NCBI GenBank assembly: GCA_041739465.1
Contig: JBGSNX010000059.1
Location: 1 to 64,000, forward strand
DNA from: BOKV01 sp041739465
GTDB lineage: Bacteria; Pseudomonadota; Alphaproteobacteria; Rhizobiales; Rhizobiaceae
Direction: 5' to 3'
DNA: 64,000 nucleotides
Positions 16,179 to 24,657 of the stretch are shown piece after piece. Every line of letters begins with the position of its first letter. Positions within the stretch are counted from its first letter, which is position 1. The position numbers were made by a program, and so were the translations under genes. Under the pieces are notes generated by a model that saw only the letters and a list, made by a program, of their open reading frames with translations, searched no databases and was not told the origin of the DNA.

Positions 16179-17867
16179 TCAGTATTCCTCTGTTGGGTCG
16201 AGCCTGCCTTCATACGCCAAGACAAGTCCAATGATCGGCAAGATTATCTCTACGTTGAAGCACAATTGGCGATCCTTCTCGCTCTCGGAAGTCCGCCCGG
16301 AGGGCAGTAGAAAACGCGGCATTGGAATGCTCCAAATCGACCAGCGCCTGGGGATATAGAGGAGGTTATTGCCCTCGATCACCAGCGCCAGCGCGAATGA
16401 CGCGATTCCGAACCTTTCGACCAGCAGATACTCATTCCGCCCGGTACCTGCTGATTGGACTGAAGAGAACAGTCTGCCGCCAAAGTTAAGGGTCCAGCGC
16501 TCTGCGCCGCCGTCCGGTGAAAAGCTGACGGTAACTGTGACATTTGAAGCAGCGTTCGGAAATCCAAAGACTGCCGCCACGAGCGCAACAACTGGTCCAC
16601 GCCCGCGCCGCACTTTGGCAACGCCGCTCCAACGCCGCACTGTTGTGCTGCCATGAAGCTCCTGCACACGTGGAGGAAGCCTATCGTAGGCCGATCCGAG
16701 AATTCTACGGTAAAGCGGGGCGTCAACCTCGTTTTCCCGAAACCCGGTGAAGATTTTCCTGGCTTGGAACAACGTGTCATAGTCCTGCAATTCCAGCGCC
16801 CGTACGCCCGACCTTGCACCAGGCAAAGGGGGTTCGCCGGCGATGAGCTTGCGCACGATCGCTTCGATTCCCATCGAAGGGATGTAAGGACCGTCGTCAC
16901 CTTCGGCAATCAGATGCCAACTGCGCTCGACTTCGCCTGCGCGGGTCTTCCCGCGCACCCGCACGTACATGCCTCCCCGATGCTCGCCGAACCGCAAGGA
17001 ATTGAGAACCTTGTAGAACAGCCATGAAAGCGGTTCCAGCGAGGGCAGTGAGAATGCGGCGCGCGCTTTCGCCAACACATTCAGCGCCTTGTGCAAAAGC
17101 TCCGGAACCGGCCCGGCACCCATCCAGATATCAGTCATTGACGGGTGTTCTAGTGGTAAAACCTGAAGGTCTGGCACATCAACGAGCGAGAAATGAATGT
17201 TGCGCAGCGGCAACTTGCCGGGAACTGCGATTGTGAAGCGCTTGCTCTCGGCAAGCCCGATGCCATGCGATTTCTTTCCCTGCCGCAAAAGTTTTACCGG
17301 CGCGCCAGCATATCCGGTTACCGCTCGCATCACGTTGAGGCCGATCCCGGCAAAGGGCGATGGCGCAATGCCACCCTCAACGGTGTTTATCTCCATTGTC
17401 TTGGCAATTTCCCGCAAAACTGCTGCAGACAAAACCGGGAAGTTGCTCACGCCGGAAAGGACGAAAACGCCAGCGGCTTTCGCGTCCGAATCAAACTGCG
17501 GCACGCCGAACACGAAGTCGGCGGCGTCGGAAAAATCGAGATAGTTGGTGCGGGCTTCAATACAGGCCGATATGACCCGATATCGATCCGTGCCGTAATC
17601 CTGGAATGGCCCGGATGCATCGACGACGAGATCAGGATGATGCTCGTCGAGACTTGCCGAAATGGCCGCCCGATCCAGTGCAAGCGGGCGAATCCTGGCT
17701 CTACCGCTGTATCGTCCGCAAAATGCTTCAGCCCGTGACAAATCACGACCGCAGATCAGTATTTCAATCTCTGGAAGATCGCACAGAAGTTCAGCGAGGC
17801 GGCCACCGAATACGCCGTAACCACCAAGGAGCAATATCCGGTAAATTTCCCCCCGCGCATTTTTCAC
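16179..17867 (-). CDS. Saccharopine dehydrogenase-like NAD-binding protein fused to DUF4166
   Basis: A 562-residue two-domain protein. The N-terminal part is a Rossmann domain of the saccharopine dehydrogenase type (ILLLGGYGVFGGRLAELL near residue 9, then ICGRD and VVDASGPFQ). The C-terminal half, from about residue 365, matches DUF4166 (GVAKVRRGRG, FGFPNAASNV, then a beta-rich stretch containing WTLNFGGRLFSS). The best start is GTG at 17867, overlapping the DCC gene's stop in a GTGA junction with AGGAAAGG upstream; a longer reading from other codons is less likely. Function unknown; the pair with DCC/DUF393 genes recurs in bacteria. Confidence 0.85.
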   Translation of the reverse strand: MKNARGEIYRILLLGGYGVFGGRLAELLCDLPEIEILICGRDLSRAEAFCGRYSGRARIRPLALDRAAISASLDEHHPDLVVDASGPFQDYGTDRYRVISACIEARTNYLDFSDAADFVFGVPQFDSDAKAAGVFVLSGVSNFPVLSAAVLREIAKTMEINTVEGGIAPSPFAGIGLNVMRAVTGYAGAPVKLLRQGKKSHGIGLAESKRFTIAVPGKLPLRNIHFSLVDVPDLQVLPLEHPSMTDIWMGAGPVPELLHKALNVLAKARAAFSLPSLEPLSWLFYKVLNSLRFGEHRGGMYVRVRGKTRAGEVERSWHLIAEGDDGPYIPSMGIEAIVRKLIAGEPPLPGARSGVRALELQDYDTLFQARKIFTGFRENEVDAPLYRRILGSAYDRLPPRVQELHGSTTVRRWSGVAKVRRGRGPVVALVAAVFGFPNAASNVTVTVSFSPDGGAERWTLNFGGRLFSSVQSAGTGRNEYLLVERFGIASFALALVIEGNNLLYIPRRWSIWSIPMPRFLLPSGRTSESEKDRQLCFNVEIILPIIGLVLAYEGRLDPTEEY

Positions 17868-18286
17868 AACAGCCTTTCCTGATATTGCGGGGGAGCAACC
17901 CAGCAATTCTCACGCTTGCCAAAGAGCTGATAACGGTTGCGTGCGATCCATCTGTAAACGGGGTCACGCAGGAATGGCGGCACGATGCGAAATGCGCCGA
18001 GCAGATTCCATGGTAGCCCCAAACGCTCGTAGATGCTCAGGACCGCGTCACTATCGACACGCACCCGGTTGCCCTCGACCACCAGTATGCTGATCGGGTT
18101 CAGGGGGTCCATGCCGTGCTTGCGGCACAATGCCCCGCCAAACTCACCCTGTGTCGAAGCCAGGCGAAACAAGCCCTTCTTGTCATGCGTCAGGATGAAT
18201 TGGGCATTGGAGGAGCACAGCACACATTCGGCATCGAACAGGATTATCGGATATCCTGTGTCATCAACCAATGTTTGCCGTTTCAT
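17864..18286 (-). CDS. DCC family thiol-disulfide oxidoreductase-like protein (DUF393)
   Basis: A protein of about 140 residues with the DCC signature: IILFDAECVLCSSNAQFI carries D-x-x-C-x-x-C. The DUF393 family is annotated as thiol-disulfide oxidoreductase by fold, with little biochemistry. The C-terminal R-D-P-V-Y-R-W-I-A-R-N-R-Y segment is also typical. I chose the ATG at 18286; a TTG at 18316 would add ten residues. It overlaps the start of the DUF4166 fusion gene by four bases, so the two form a coupled operon. Confidence 0.82.
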   Translation of the reverse strand: MKRQTLVDDTGYPIILFDAECVLCSSNAQFILTHDKKGLFRLASTQGEFGGALCRKHGMDPLNPISILVVEGNRVRVDSDAVLSIYERLGLPWNLLGAFRIVPPFLRDPVYRWIARNRYQLFGKRENCWVAPPQYQERLL

Positions 18287-18372
18287 TTCATGCAAGTCCC
18301 GCAAAAAGGTCTCCAACCAGTGCGAGTATATTTGCGTTGCATTGAGCCGTCGATTGCTCGCGCACGGTCAAG

Positions 18373-18453
18373 GTGACGCAGTTCCGTTTCCTCATGATCG
18401 CCCGCGCGAAGGCCGACGACATGCGCAACGCGGTCTATTCGATGCTAGATTGA
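18373..18453 (+). pseudogene. 3' remnant of a second serine hydrolase gene
   Basis: The reading frame encodes VTQFRFLMIARAKADDMR, then N-A-V-Y-S-M-L-D and stop. It aligns with the tail of the intact serine hydrolase upstream (MTQYLGSKVSLADDMR then N-A-I-Y-S-M-L-D). Before the TQ pair the similarity is lost. Identity is highest in the last 13 codons and continues past the stop. This is what remains of a duplicated or replaced hydrolase gene left beside the GST gene. Confidence 0.75.
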
Positions 18454-18481
18454 GCATTGCAGCGCAGGGTCGCCCTCGTGC
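18412..18481 (+). repeat. 70-bp direct repeat, copy 2
   Basis: Second copy of the sequence at 16076-16145 (67 of 70 identical), 2336 bases downstream. It lies inside the hydrolase remnant and ends 34 bases before the GST start codon. Confidence 0.9.
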
Positions 18482-18515
18482 AATGTCGCATGAACAGCGA
18501 ATCGGAAACTCACCC

Positions 18516-19154
18516 ATGCGGCTTTATATCGGCAACAAGAATTACTCATCCTGGTCGCTCCGGCCCTGGATTGCGATGAAGGCAAAGGGTGTCGCCTTTG
18601 AGGAGATTCTCATCCCGTTCAACGACGCTGGCGGCAATCCGAAGTTCAAGGAATTCTCGCCGACCGGCAAAGTTCCTGTCCTAGTGGATGGCGACCTTAC
18701 AGTTCATGAATCGCTGGCGATCCTTGAATATCTGCACGATCGCTATCCGCGCTGGGGCTTTTGGCCGTCGGACGAAAAGTCGAGGGCGCTTGCCCGGTCG
18801 GTTGCCACGGAAATGCATGGCGGCTTTTCAGCCCTGCGCAGTGCATGCCCGATGAACATGCGCCGAAAAGTGCAGGCAATCGAGAAAAGCGAGGCGGTAG
18901 TGCGCGATGTTGCCCGTGTTGAAACCATTTGGGACGAGTGCCTTTCACGCTCGGGTGGGCCGTTTCTTTTCGGCGAATTTTGCTATGCAGACGCGATGTT
19001 GGCCCCGGTGGTCAACCGGCTGGAAAAATATGTGTTGTCCGACCATCCGGCGGTCAAGGCATATACACGTGCGATGAAGGGCAGTGCCGCATGGCAGGAA
19101 TGGGAGACGGCGGCATTGGCCGAAACCTGGGTTGTTCCCGCGGACGAAGCGTAA
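18516..19154 (+). CDS. Glutathione S-transferase family protein
   Basis: A 212-residue two-domain GST. The N-terminal thioredoxin fold has YIGNKNYSSWSLRPWIAMK (Ser in the active-site position, as in zeta- or rho-like bacterial GSTs), the cis-proline segment TGKVPVLVDG and the glutathione-binding E-S of VHESLAILEYL. The C-terminal helical domain has FCYADAMLAPVV. I chose ATG at 18516; an in-frame ATG at 18483 would add 11 residues but lies against the repeat copy. It is followed by the agmatine deiminase gene after 12 bases. Confidence 0.88.
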   Translation: MRLYIGNKNYSSWSLRPWIAMKAKGVAFEEILIPFNDAGGNPKFKEFSPTGKVPVLVDGDLTVHESLAILEYLHDRYPRWGFWPSDEKSRALARSVATEMHGGFSALRSACPMNMRRKVQAIEKSEAVVRDVARVETIWDECLSRSGGPFLFGEFCYADAMLAPVVNRLEKYVLSDHPAVKAYTRAMKGSAAWQEWETAALAETWVVPADEA

Positions 19155-19166
19155 GGGGAAACTTAA

Positions 19167-20321
19167 ATGAACCGCCGGAAAATCCTCAAGGGCTCCGCCA
19201 GCCTGCTTGGTGCAACTATCGCCCCCGGAATTTTACCTCACCTTGCCATTGACCGTGCACAGGCAGCTTCAGGCATGCTTGGCGCTGGCGCGGCCAGCCG
19301 CGGCTTTCATATTCCTGGCGAGGAATTGCCGCATGAGCGCACCTTCATGCAATTGCCGGTATCTGTCGCCACCTATGGCTCTAAAGCTGAGCTTGAAGCC
19401 GTGCAGAACAACATTATCGCCATCGCCAACGCCATAGCTCCTTTCGAGCCTGTGGCTATGCTGGCTTCCGGCGATCTCCATGCCGGCCTGCGCGCCCGCC
19501 TGTCTTCGACGGTCGAACTTTGGGACATTCCCACCGATGATTTGTGGTGCCGCGACAGCGGACCTGCCTTTGTGGTCGATGCGCAAGGCATGCTGGCGAT
19601 GACCGCTTTCAACTTCAATGGCTGGGGCGGCAAGCAGCCCCATGCCAATGATGCGAAGATCGCTGCAAGGATTGCCGAGCGGCTCGGGCTTCACCTTTTC
19701 AACAATGGGCTGGTTGGCGAACATGGCGGTGTTGAAACCGACGGGGCGGGTACCGCAGTTGCCCATGAAAGCAGCTGGGTCAATCCCAACCGCAATGCGG
19801 GTACCAAGGACGAAGTTGAAAAGCTCATTCTGGAGGCGACCGGCGCTACCTTGCTGCTGTGGGCGCCAGGTGTTGCCGGGGCGGACATCACCGACTACCA
19901 CATAGACGCGCTTGCCCGCTTTGTCGGGCCAGGTTCAATGGTCGTGCAGCTGCCGGATGAAGCCGATCCGGAAGACCCGTGGTCGGTCGCCGCTTACGAA
20001 ACCTACAAGGTGCTGGAAAGCCGCAATACTGCGGCCAAGCAGGGCATGGTCCTGTCGATCGTGCCCGAGCCGGTTGCGCCGCGAAACACCAGCGATGATT
20101 TCGTGGCTTCCTATGTGAATTTCTATGTCTGCAATGGCGCGGTCATCATGCCGGAATTTGGCGACAGCGCCACGGACACCGAGGCGAAGGCAACCATTTC
20201 CGCGCTGTATCCCGGCAGGGAAGTGGTAACGCTGAACACCGATGCTCTGGGCGCGGCGGGAGGCGGCATCCATTGCGCAACGCATGAGCAGCCTGCCTCC
20301 ACCGGCATCTGGAAGGCCTGA
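19167..20321 (+). CDS. Agmatine deiminase family protein with Tat signal
   Basis: A 384-residue member of the agmatine deiminase/peptidylarginine deiminase (Porphyromonas type) family. It converts agmatine to N-carbamoylputrescine if it is a true agmatine deiminase. Catalytic features are all present: DDLWCRDSGP, the GG-V-E-T-D-G segment, DITDYHIDALARF and the nucleophile in GGGIHCATHEQP. Unusually, the N-terminus is a twin-arginine signal (MNRRKILKGSASLLGAT), which would place the folded enzyme in the periplasm. Agmatinase (speB) is encoded near 57 kb, so two agmatine routes may be separated by compartment. Confidence 0.88.
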   Translation: MNRRKILKGSASLLGATIAPGILPHLAIDRAQAASGMLGAGAASRGFHIPGEELPHERTFMQLPVSVATYGSKAELEAVQNNIIAIANAIAPFEPVAMLASGDLHAGLRARLSSTVELWDIPTDDLWCRDSGPAFVVDAQGMLAMTAFNFNGWGGKQPHANDAKIAARIAERLGLHLFNNGLVGEHGGVETDGAGTAVAHESSWVNPNRNAGTKDEVEKLILEATGATLLLWAPGVAGADITDYHIDALARFVGPGSMVVQLPDEADPEDPWSVAAYETYKVLESRNTAAKQGMVLSIVPEPVAPRNTSDDFVASYVNFYVCNGAVIMPEFGDSATDTEAKATISALYPGREVVTLNTDALGAAGGGIHCATHEQPASTGIWKA

Positions 20322-20324
20322 TTT

Positions 20325-21191
20325 TCAGGCCGCCGCCGTCCGGGTTTCCCTAAGGCTCCACCAACTGTGCGCCAGGATGGCCGCCAGTACGATGAACCCG
20401 CCCAGCAAGGTTGTCCGGCTCACCGTTTCGCCAAAGACGAAGAATACCCAAACGGGGGCGAGCACGGTTTCCAGCAGGTAAAACATGGCGGCCTGTGGCG
20501 CGGGAATATAGCGCGGTGCCAGCGCCAGGCAGAATGCAGCGATAGGAACCACGATCAGACCATTGGCCAGCAGCCATTGCGGTGCCTGTGGCATCGGTGA
20601 GTGCATCAGTGCCAATGGCAGCCCGATCGCCAACGTGACCACTCCGCCAAATCCGGGCGAAAGCGAAAGGTCTGCGCCAGTCTTGCGCGAGCGTACCAAC
20701 AAAAGCGCGATGGAGGCTGCCGCGCCAAATGCGGCCAGATCGCCACCGGTGGTGCCTTTGCCCAGACCTTCTGCAACGATCAGCCCAACGCCGAATATGG
20801 TTGCGGCAATCGCCAGCCATGTTGCCATTCCCGGCCTCTCGCCGATCAGTACCCAGGCGATCAATGCGGCCAGCAGCGGATTGAGAGCCAGGATGAAAAC
20901 GAGATTGGCGGTCGACGTGCTGAACACGGACCAGGTGAAGAAAATATTGGAAAGGCCGTAAAGTGCGCCGACTTCCAGCCAGTGCCGGTCAATGACGGCC
21001 CGCCCTTCGAGTTTTGCCCGCCGGTGGGCAGCAATTGCCAGCGGCATGAAAAGCAGTACCAGGCAGGCCGAACGGATGCTAAGGGAAGTCCAGGTGTCTG
21101 CCCCGGCAAGCCGGATCATTGGTACATCCAAGGAGATGACCAAGCCGCCGACAAAGCCGAGCAGCGCGCCTTTGCGCGGATCATGATGCAT
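20325..21191 (-). CDS. EamA/DMT-family transporter
   Basis: A 288-residue inner membrane carrier of the drug/metabolite transporter superfamily, with ten predicted helices arranged as two EamA repeats. Typical segments are IFFTWSVFSTSTANLVFI, NPLLAALIAWVLIGERPG and, near the end, FYLLETVLAPVWVFFVFGE. The substrate cannot be inferred. It starts four bases after the bpt stop and is likely cotranscribed with it. It converges closely with the deiminase gene, the stops being three bases apart. Confidence 0.88.
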   Translation of the reverse strand: MHHDPRKGALLGFVGGLVISLDVPMIRLAGADTWTSLSIRSACLVLLFMPLAIAAHRRAKLEGRAVIDRHWLEVGALYGLSNIFFTWSVFSTSTANLVFILALNPLLAALIAWVLIGERPGMATWLAIAATIFGVGLIVAEGLGKGTTGGDLAAFGAAASIALLLVRSRKTGADLSLSPGFGGVVTLAIGLPLALMHSPMPQAPQWLLANGLIVVPIAAFCLALAPRYIPAPQAAMFYLLETVLAPVWVFFVFGETVSRTTLLGGFIVLAAILAHSWWSLRETRTAAA

Positions 21192-21195
21192 GGTG

Positions 21196-21954
21196 TCAGG
21201 CCTGACCCCGAGTTGTCGCCTGCCATCCGGTCATTGTGAGATGTTCCTGCGGCTGGAAGCGGGTCTTGTATTCCATCTTGCGCGAACCCTTGACCCAATA
21301 TCCCAGATAAACATAAGGCAGGCCCATCTTGCGCGCGCGCACCACATGGTCGAGAATCATGAAAGTGCCAAGGCTGCGTGACGCCTCCGTCGTTTCATAA
21401 AAACTGTAGACCATCGAAAGACCGTTGGAGAGAATGTCTGTCAGCGCCACAGCCTTGAGCGGGCCCGCGCCGCGACCATTGATGGCAGTGTCAGGTCCCC
21501 GGCGGCGATACTCGATCAGCGCGGTGCTTACATGGGTGTCTTCCACCATCATCGCATAGTCGAATGCGGTCATGTCAGCCATGCCGCCACTGGTGTGGCG
21601 GTCATCGAGGTATTGGCGAAACAACGAAAACTGTTCCGATGTTGGAGTGGGCTGCAGTTGCGCACCTATAAGGTCGCGGTTTGCCTTGGCGATGCGGGAC
21701 AGTGAATTGGTCCAGTCAAACCGGTCAACCACGATCCGAACCGAAACGCAGGCCCGGCATTCTTCGCAAGCAGGGCGGTAGGCAATGTTCTGGGAGCGCC
21801 TGAATCCGCCCTGGGTCAACATGTCGTTTATCTCGCCAGCCTTCTCGCCGACAAGATGCGTGAACACCTTTCGCTCCTTGCGACCCTCAAGATAGGGGCA
21901 AGGCGCGGGTGCTGTCAGGTAGAATTGCGGTGTGTCGAGTGAGTGACGCGTCAT
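21196..21954 (-). CDS. bpt: Aspartate/glutamate leucyltransferase (N-degron pathway)
   Basis: Bpt moves leucine from Leu-tRNA to proteins with N-terminal Asp or Glu, marking them for ClpAP. The 252-residue protein shows the expected order: an N-terminal C-P-Y-L-E-G-R segment, RKVFTHLV, NIAYRPACEECRACVSVRI (conserved cysteines) and a C-terminal GNAT-like half with GTFMILDHV, YLGYWV and MEYKTRFQP. I chose ATG at 21954 since it gives the family N-terminus (MTRHSLDTPQFYLTAPAPCP); longer upstream reading is not homologous. Confidence 0.93.
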   Translation of the reverse strand: MTRHSLDTPQFYLTAPAPCPYLEGRKERKVFTHLVGEKAGEINDMLTQGGFRRSQNIAYRPACEECRACVSVRIVVDRFDWTNSLSRIAKANRDLIGAQLQPTPTSEQFSLFRQYLDDRHTSGGMADMTAFDYAMMVEDTHVSTALIEYRRRGPDTAINGRGAGPLKAVALTDILSNGLSMVYSFYETTEASRSLGTFMILDHVVRARKMGLPYVYLGYWVKGSRKMEYKTRFQPQEHLTMTGWQATTRGQA

Positions 21955-22030
21955 GAGCCATGGTACCGGGTCGTGGAAACAAGAGTATGTGACCCGACCG
22001 GTAGCTGCAAGCACTGCCTTGCGGTTGCAC

Positions 22031-22522
22031 TCAGCTTTGCGAGCGCACAACCACCGTTCCAAGCAGCAAATCGTGCAAAAGTTGCTTTTTCGCTGTGAAA
22101 AGCGACACGGCGAGCAGCAGCGGCGTGAGCAAGACATGCGCCGCCCAGAACAGGATCACGTGAACGAGTGCAGTGAAGAAATCGATTGGCGCGCCGTCCA
22201 GCCGCTCAAGCCGGATCGAGAAAAACTGCATCCCCCAGGTTGCCTGCTTGTCGCCAGACATCGTCATGGCGAAATAGAGGAGCGCAATGATGCCACCCAG
22301 AGGCGGCAAAAACAGCAGGGCCAGACCCAGCGTTCCGACTGCCAGAACGATCCAAAGGATTGCCGAAACCAGCACAACCAGAACGTAATCCGCGACAAAC
22401 GCCAACATGCGCCTGGTGCGAACGCCTTCCAATGGGAAAAACTGCTGTTGGTCCGACGTGCCTTGGCGCCCGTCGACTGTCACTGTGCGGGCGCTCATGT
22501 CCCAGCCGCGTTGTTCTGCCAT
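22031..22522 (-). CDS. RDD family membrane protein
   Basis: A 163-residue membrane protein of the RDD family. The family motif appears as RTRRMLAFVADYVLV near residue 36, followed by hydrophobic helices (VLVVLVSAILWIVLAV and LALLFLPPLGGIIALLYFAM), the conserved TWGMQFFSIRLERLDG and a third helix region. The family is widespread, with a proposed transport role that is rarely proven. It sits next to bpt and hemB as in most Rhizobiales. Confidence 0.88.
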   Translation of the reverse strand: MAEQRGWDMSARTVTVDGRQGTSDQQQFFPLEGVRTRRMLAFVADYVLVVLVSAILWIVLAVGTLGLALLFLPPLGGIIALLYFAMTMSGDKQATWGMQFFSIRLERLDGAPIDFFTALVHVILFWAAHVLLTPLLLAVSLFTAKKQLLHDLLLGTVVVRSQS

Positions 22523-22576
22523 GTCGTTCTCCTGTCGCCACCAGATATGGTGATGATGGGCACAAGGTTCAACGCA

Positions 22577-22930
22577 TCAAACAAGAACTACATATTCCTT
22601 GGCGGTGGTTTCGATGACTTCCCATGTGCCTGTGAACCCGGGGCGCAGGATGAAACTGTCGCCTGCCTTTACATTGAGGACCGTGCCGTCATCGCCGCAA
22701 AGAACCGAAATGCCCGAAAGGATGTGGCAATACTCCCACTCGTCATACTGTACGCGCCACTTGCCTGGCGTTGACTGCCAAATGCCGGAGTAAAGCCTGC
22801 TTTCGCGCTCCTCCACATTCCAGGTAGTGAAAACCGGGTTGCCGGAAATTAGCCGGTCTGTGGCGGGTGCGCCGGCCTCTCCTTCACCCGACACCTTCAG
22901 GGGGAACAGCGTCTTTGCAGTTTCATCCAT
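22577..22930 (-). CDS. Cupin domain protein (cupin_3/DUF861)
   Basis: A 117-residue single-cupin protein. The cupin barrel motifs include GKWRVQYDEWEYCHILSG, with E and H metal-ligand positions, and GDSFILRPGFTGTWEVIE, typical of the cupin_3 group of ureidoglycolate-like binding proteins. The ATG at 22930 overlaps the hemB stop region by eight bases and gives a natural N-terminus. Coupled to hemB, but the ligand is unknown. Confidence 0.82.
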   Translation of the reverse strand: MDETAKTLFPLKVSGEGEAGAPATDRLISGNPVFTTWNVEERESRLYSGIWQSTPGKWRVQYDEWEYCHILSGISVLCGDDGTVLNVKAGDSFILRPGFTGTWEVIETTAKEYVVLV

Positions 22931-23930
22931 GGTTTTTGAGCCATTGCGCAATTTTGGGGGCGAAGTAGGTGAGCACGCCATCGCAGCCTGCCCGTTTGAA
23001 AGCGAGCATTGATTCCATCACTGCCCGTTCCTCATCAAGAAAACCCTTTTCGACACCGGCAAGGATCATCGAATATTCGCCAGACACCTGATAGGCGAAG
23101 GTCGGCATGTCAAAGGCGTCCTTCACCCGCGCGATGATGTCGAGATAGGGCATGCCCGGCTTGACCATCAGCATGTCCGCGCCCTCGTCAATGTCGAGTT
23201 GCGTCTCGCGCAAGGCTTCCGCGCTGTTGGCCGGATCAAGGTAATAGGTTTTCTTGTCGCCCTTGAGCAGGCCACCGGTGCCAACCGCTTCACGGTAGGG
23301 ACCATAGAATGCAGAGGCAAACTTGGTCGAATAAGACATGATCGAGACATCTGGAAACCCGGCCGCATCCAACGCATCGCGGATGGCACCGATTCTCCCG
23401 TCCATCATGTCTGATGGGGCAATCACGTCCGAACCGGCCTGCGCCTGCAGCACCGCCGCCTTTGCAAGCTGCGCCACGGTCTCGTCGTTCATGATGATCC
23501 CGTCGCGCAGAATGCCGTCATGGCCATGGCTTGTAAACGGATCAAGTGCCACATCGGTGATGATACCGATTTGCGGTACCGCCGCCTTGATGGCGCGCGT
23601 TGCCTGATTGATGACATTGTCCGGGTTTAGGATTTCCGAACCGGTGATATCCCGCTTCTCCATGGGAACATAGGGAAAGGTGGCGATAGCGGGAATGCCG
23701 AGCGCAGCCGCCATTTGCGCAGCTTTCACCGCCCGATCCACCGTCAGCCTTTCGACTCCGGGCATCGCTGCGATCGGTTCGGAGCGGTCTGTGCCTTCAA
23801 TGATGAAAACCGGCCAGACAAGATCATCGACAGTTACGGTGTTTTCACGAACCATGCGCCGCGACCAGTCAAAACGGCGATTTCGGCGCATGCGCTTGCC
23901 GCCGGTAATTTCATTCACATCGCGCTGCAT
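22923..23930 (-). CDS. hemB: Delta-aminolevulinic acid dehydratase (porphobilinogen synthase)
   Basis: HemB joins two 5-aminolevulinate molecules into porphobilinogen, an early step of haem and cobalamin synthesis. The 335-residue protein has both active-site lysines in context (SYSTKFASAFYGPYRE and MLMVKPGMPYLDI), the DVALDPFTSHGHDGI loop and the N-terminal arginine-rich arm (RRNRRFDWSRRMVREN). The metal site is D-P-F-T-S-H rather than the cysteine-rich zinc form, so it should be a magnesium-type enzyme. Standard Rhizobiales position next to RDD and DUF6163. Confidence 0.96.
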   Translation of the reverse strand: MQRDVNEITGGKRMRRNRRFDWSRRMVRENTVTVDDLVWPVFIIEGTDRSEPIAAMPGVERLTVDRAVKAAQMAAALGIPAIATFPYVPMEKRDITGSEILNPDNVINQATRAIKAAVPQIGIITDVALDPFTSHGHDGILRDGIIMNDETVAQLAKAAVLQAQAGSDVIAPSDMMDGRIGAIRDALDAAGFPDVSIMSYSTKFASAFYGPYREAVGTGGLLKGDKKTYYLDPANSAEALRETQLDIDEGADMLMVKPGMPYLDIIARVKDAFDMPTFAYQVSGEYSMILAGVEKGFLDEERAVMESMLAFKRAGCDGVLTYFAPKIAQWLKNHG

Positions 23931-24077
23931 TGGGCAGTTTTCCTTGTAGGTTCCTGAGCCGGGAATTCCCGGCTAGAACGCATGAAAGCTGGCCGATTTC
24001 AAGCCGGTGCAGGCCGTCGCCTTGCCAGAAGAACACAAAGCAACTATGGCCCTTTGGCAGAAAACCGGGAAGCGACC

Positions 24078-24485
24078 ATGGTGATTTCGGCCAAACAGCG
24101 CCAAAAAGGCCGCGTGGATTTCATTTTCCTGGCTTGCCAGCGAATCGTGGCGCTGCTGCTCATTGGCCTCGCAATCCAGTACTGGATGCGCCTGATCGGA
24201 ATATTCGAGGGTCCACAATTCCGGTTTGACACAATGCCGGAGCATTGGCGTTTTGCCGCATCCGCCTTGGCTGTCCTGCTGCCGGCAACGGCATTGGGTC
24301 TTTGGGGCGGAAGTACCTGGGGAACCGTGCTCTGGCTTGTGGTCATTGCACTGGAACTGGCGATGCACACCTGGTTTGCAGACCTGTTCGGGCGTGCCGA
24401 TTTGCGCGTGATCTTTCACATTGCAAGTCTGGTAATGCTCCTCGGCTTTGCAGCAGCAATGCGCTTCTTGGCCAACAAGGAGTAA
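24078..24485 (+). CDS. DUF6163 family membrane protein
   Basis: A 135-residue protein with about four predicted helices (RIVALLLIGLAIQYWM, FAASALAVLLPATALGLW, VLWLVVIALELAMHTWF, IFHIASLVMLLGFAAAM). It matches DUF6163, found in Rhizobiales directly before ldtR. I chose the ATG at 24078 with GGGAAG upstream; an in-frame ATG at 23982 would add a charged, unlikely 32-residue tail. It diverges from hemB. Function unknown; the constant link with ldtR suggests a cell-envelope role. Confidence 0.78.
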   Translation: MVISAKQRQKGRVDFIFLACQRIVALLLIGLAIQYWMRLIGIFEGPQFRFDTMPEHWRFAASALAVLLPATALGLWGGSTWGTVLWLVVIALELAMHTWFADLFGRADLRVIFHIASLVMLLGFAAAMRFLANKE

Positions 24486-24657
24486 ACAACTGCGCCGTTT
24501 TAGCATCTTTTTGTCTGTTTTCATCCCGCGCAAACGAGATGGCGCCCCTCGGTAAGGAGACATTAAGGCTCTGCTTTAAGTCGAATTTTATTTGAAACGG
24601 TTATGGTCTTCGAAGAGTGGGGGGAAACAACTCCACCGCAACAGGAAGGCCACAACA

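Noticed and set aside
18033..19154. A longer start for the GST gene reaching back to 18033
   Set aside because: The upstream part overlaps the DCC gene and the hydrolase remnant in another frame and shows no GST homology.
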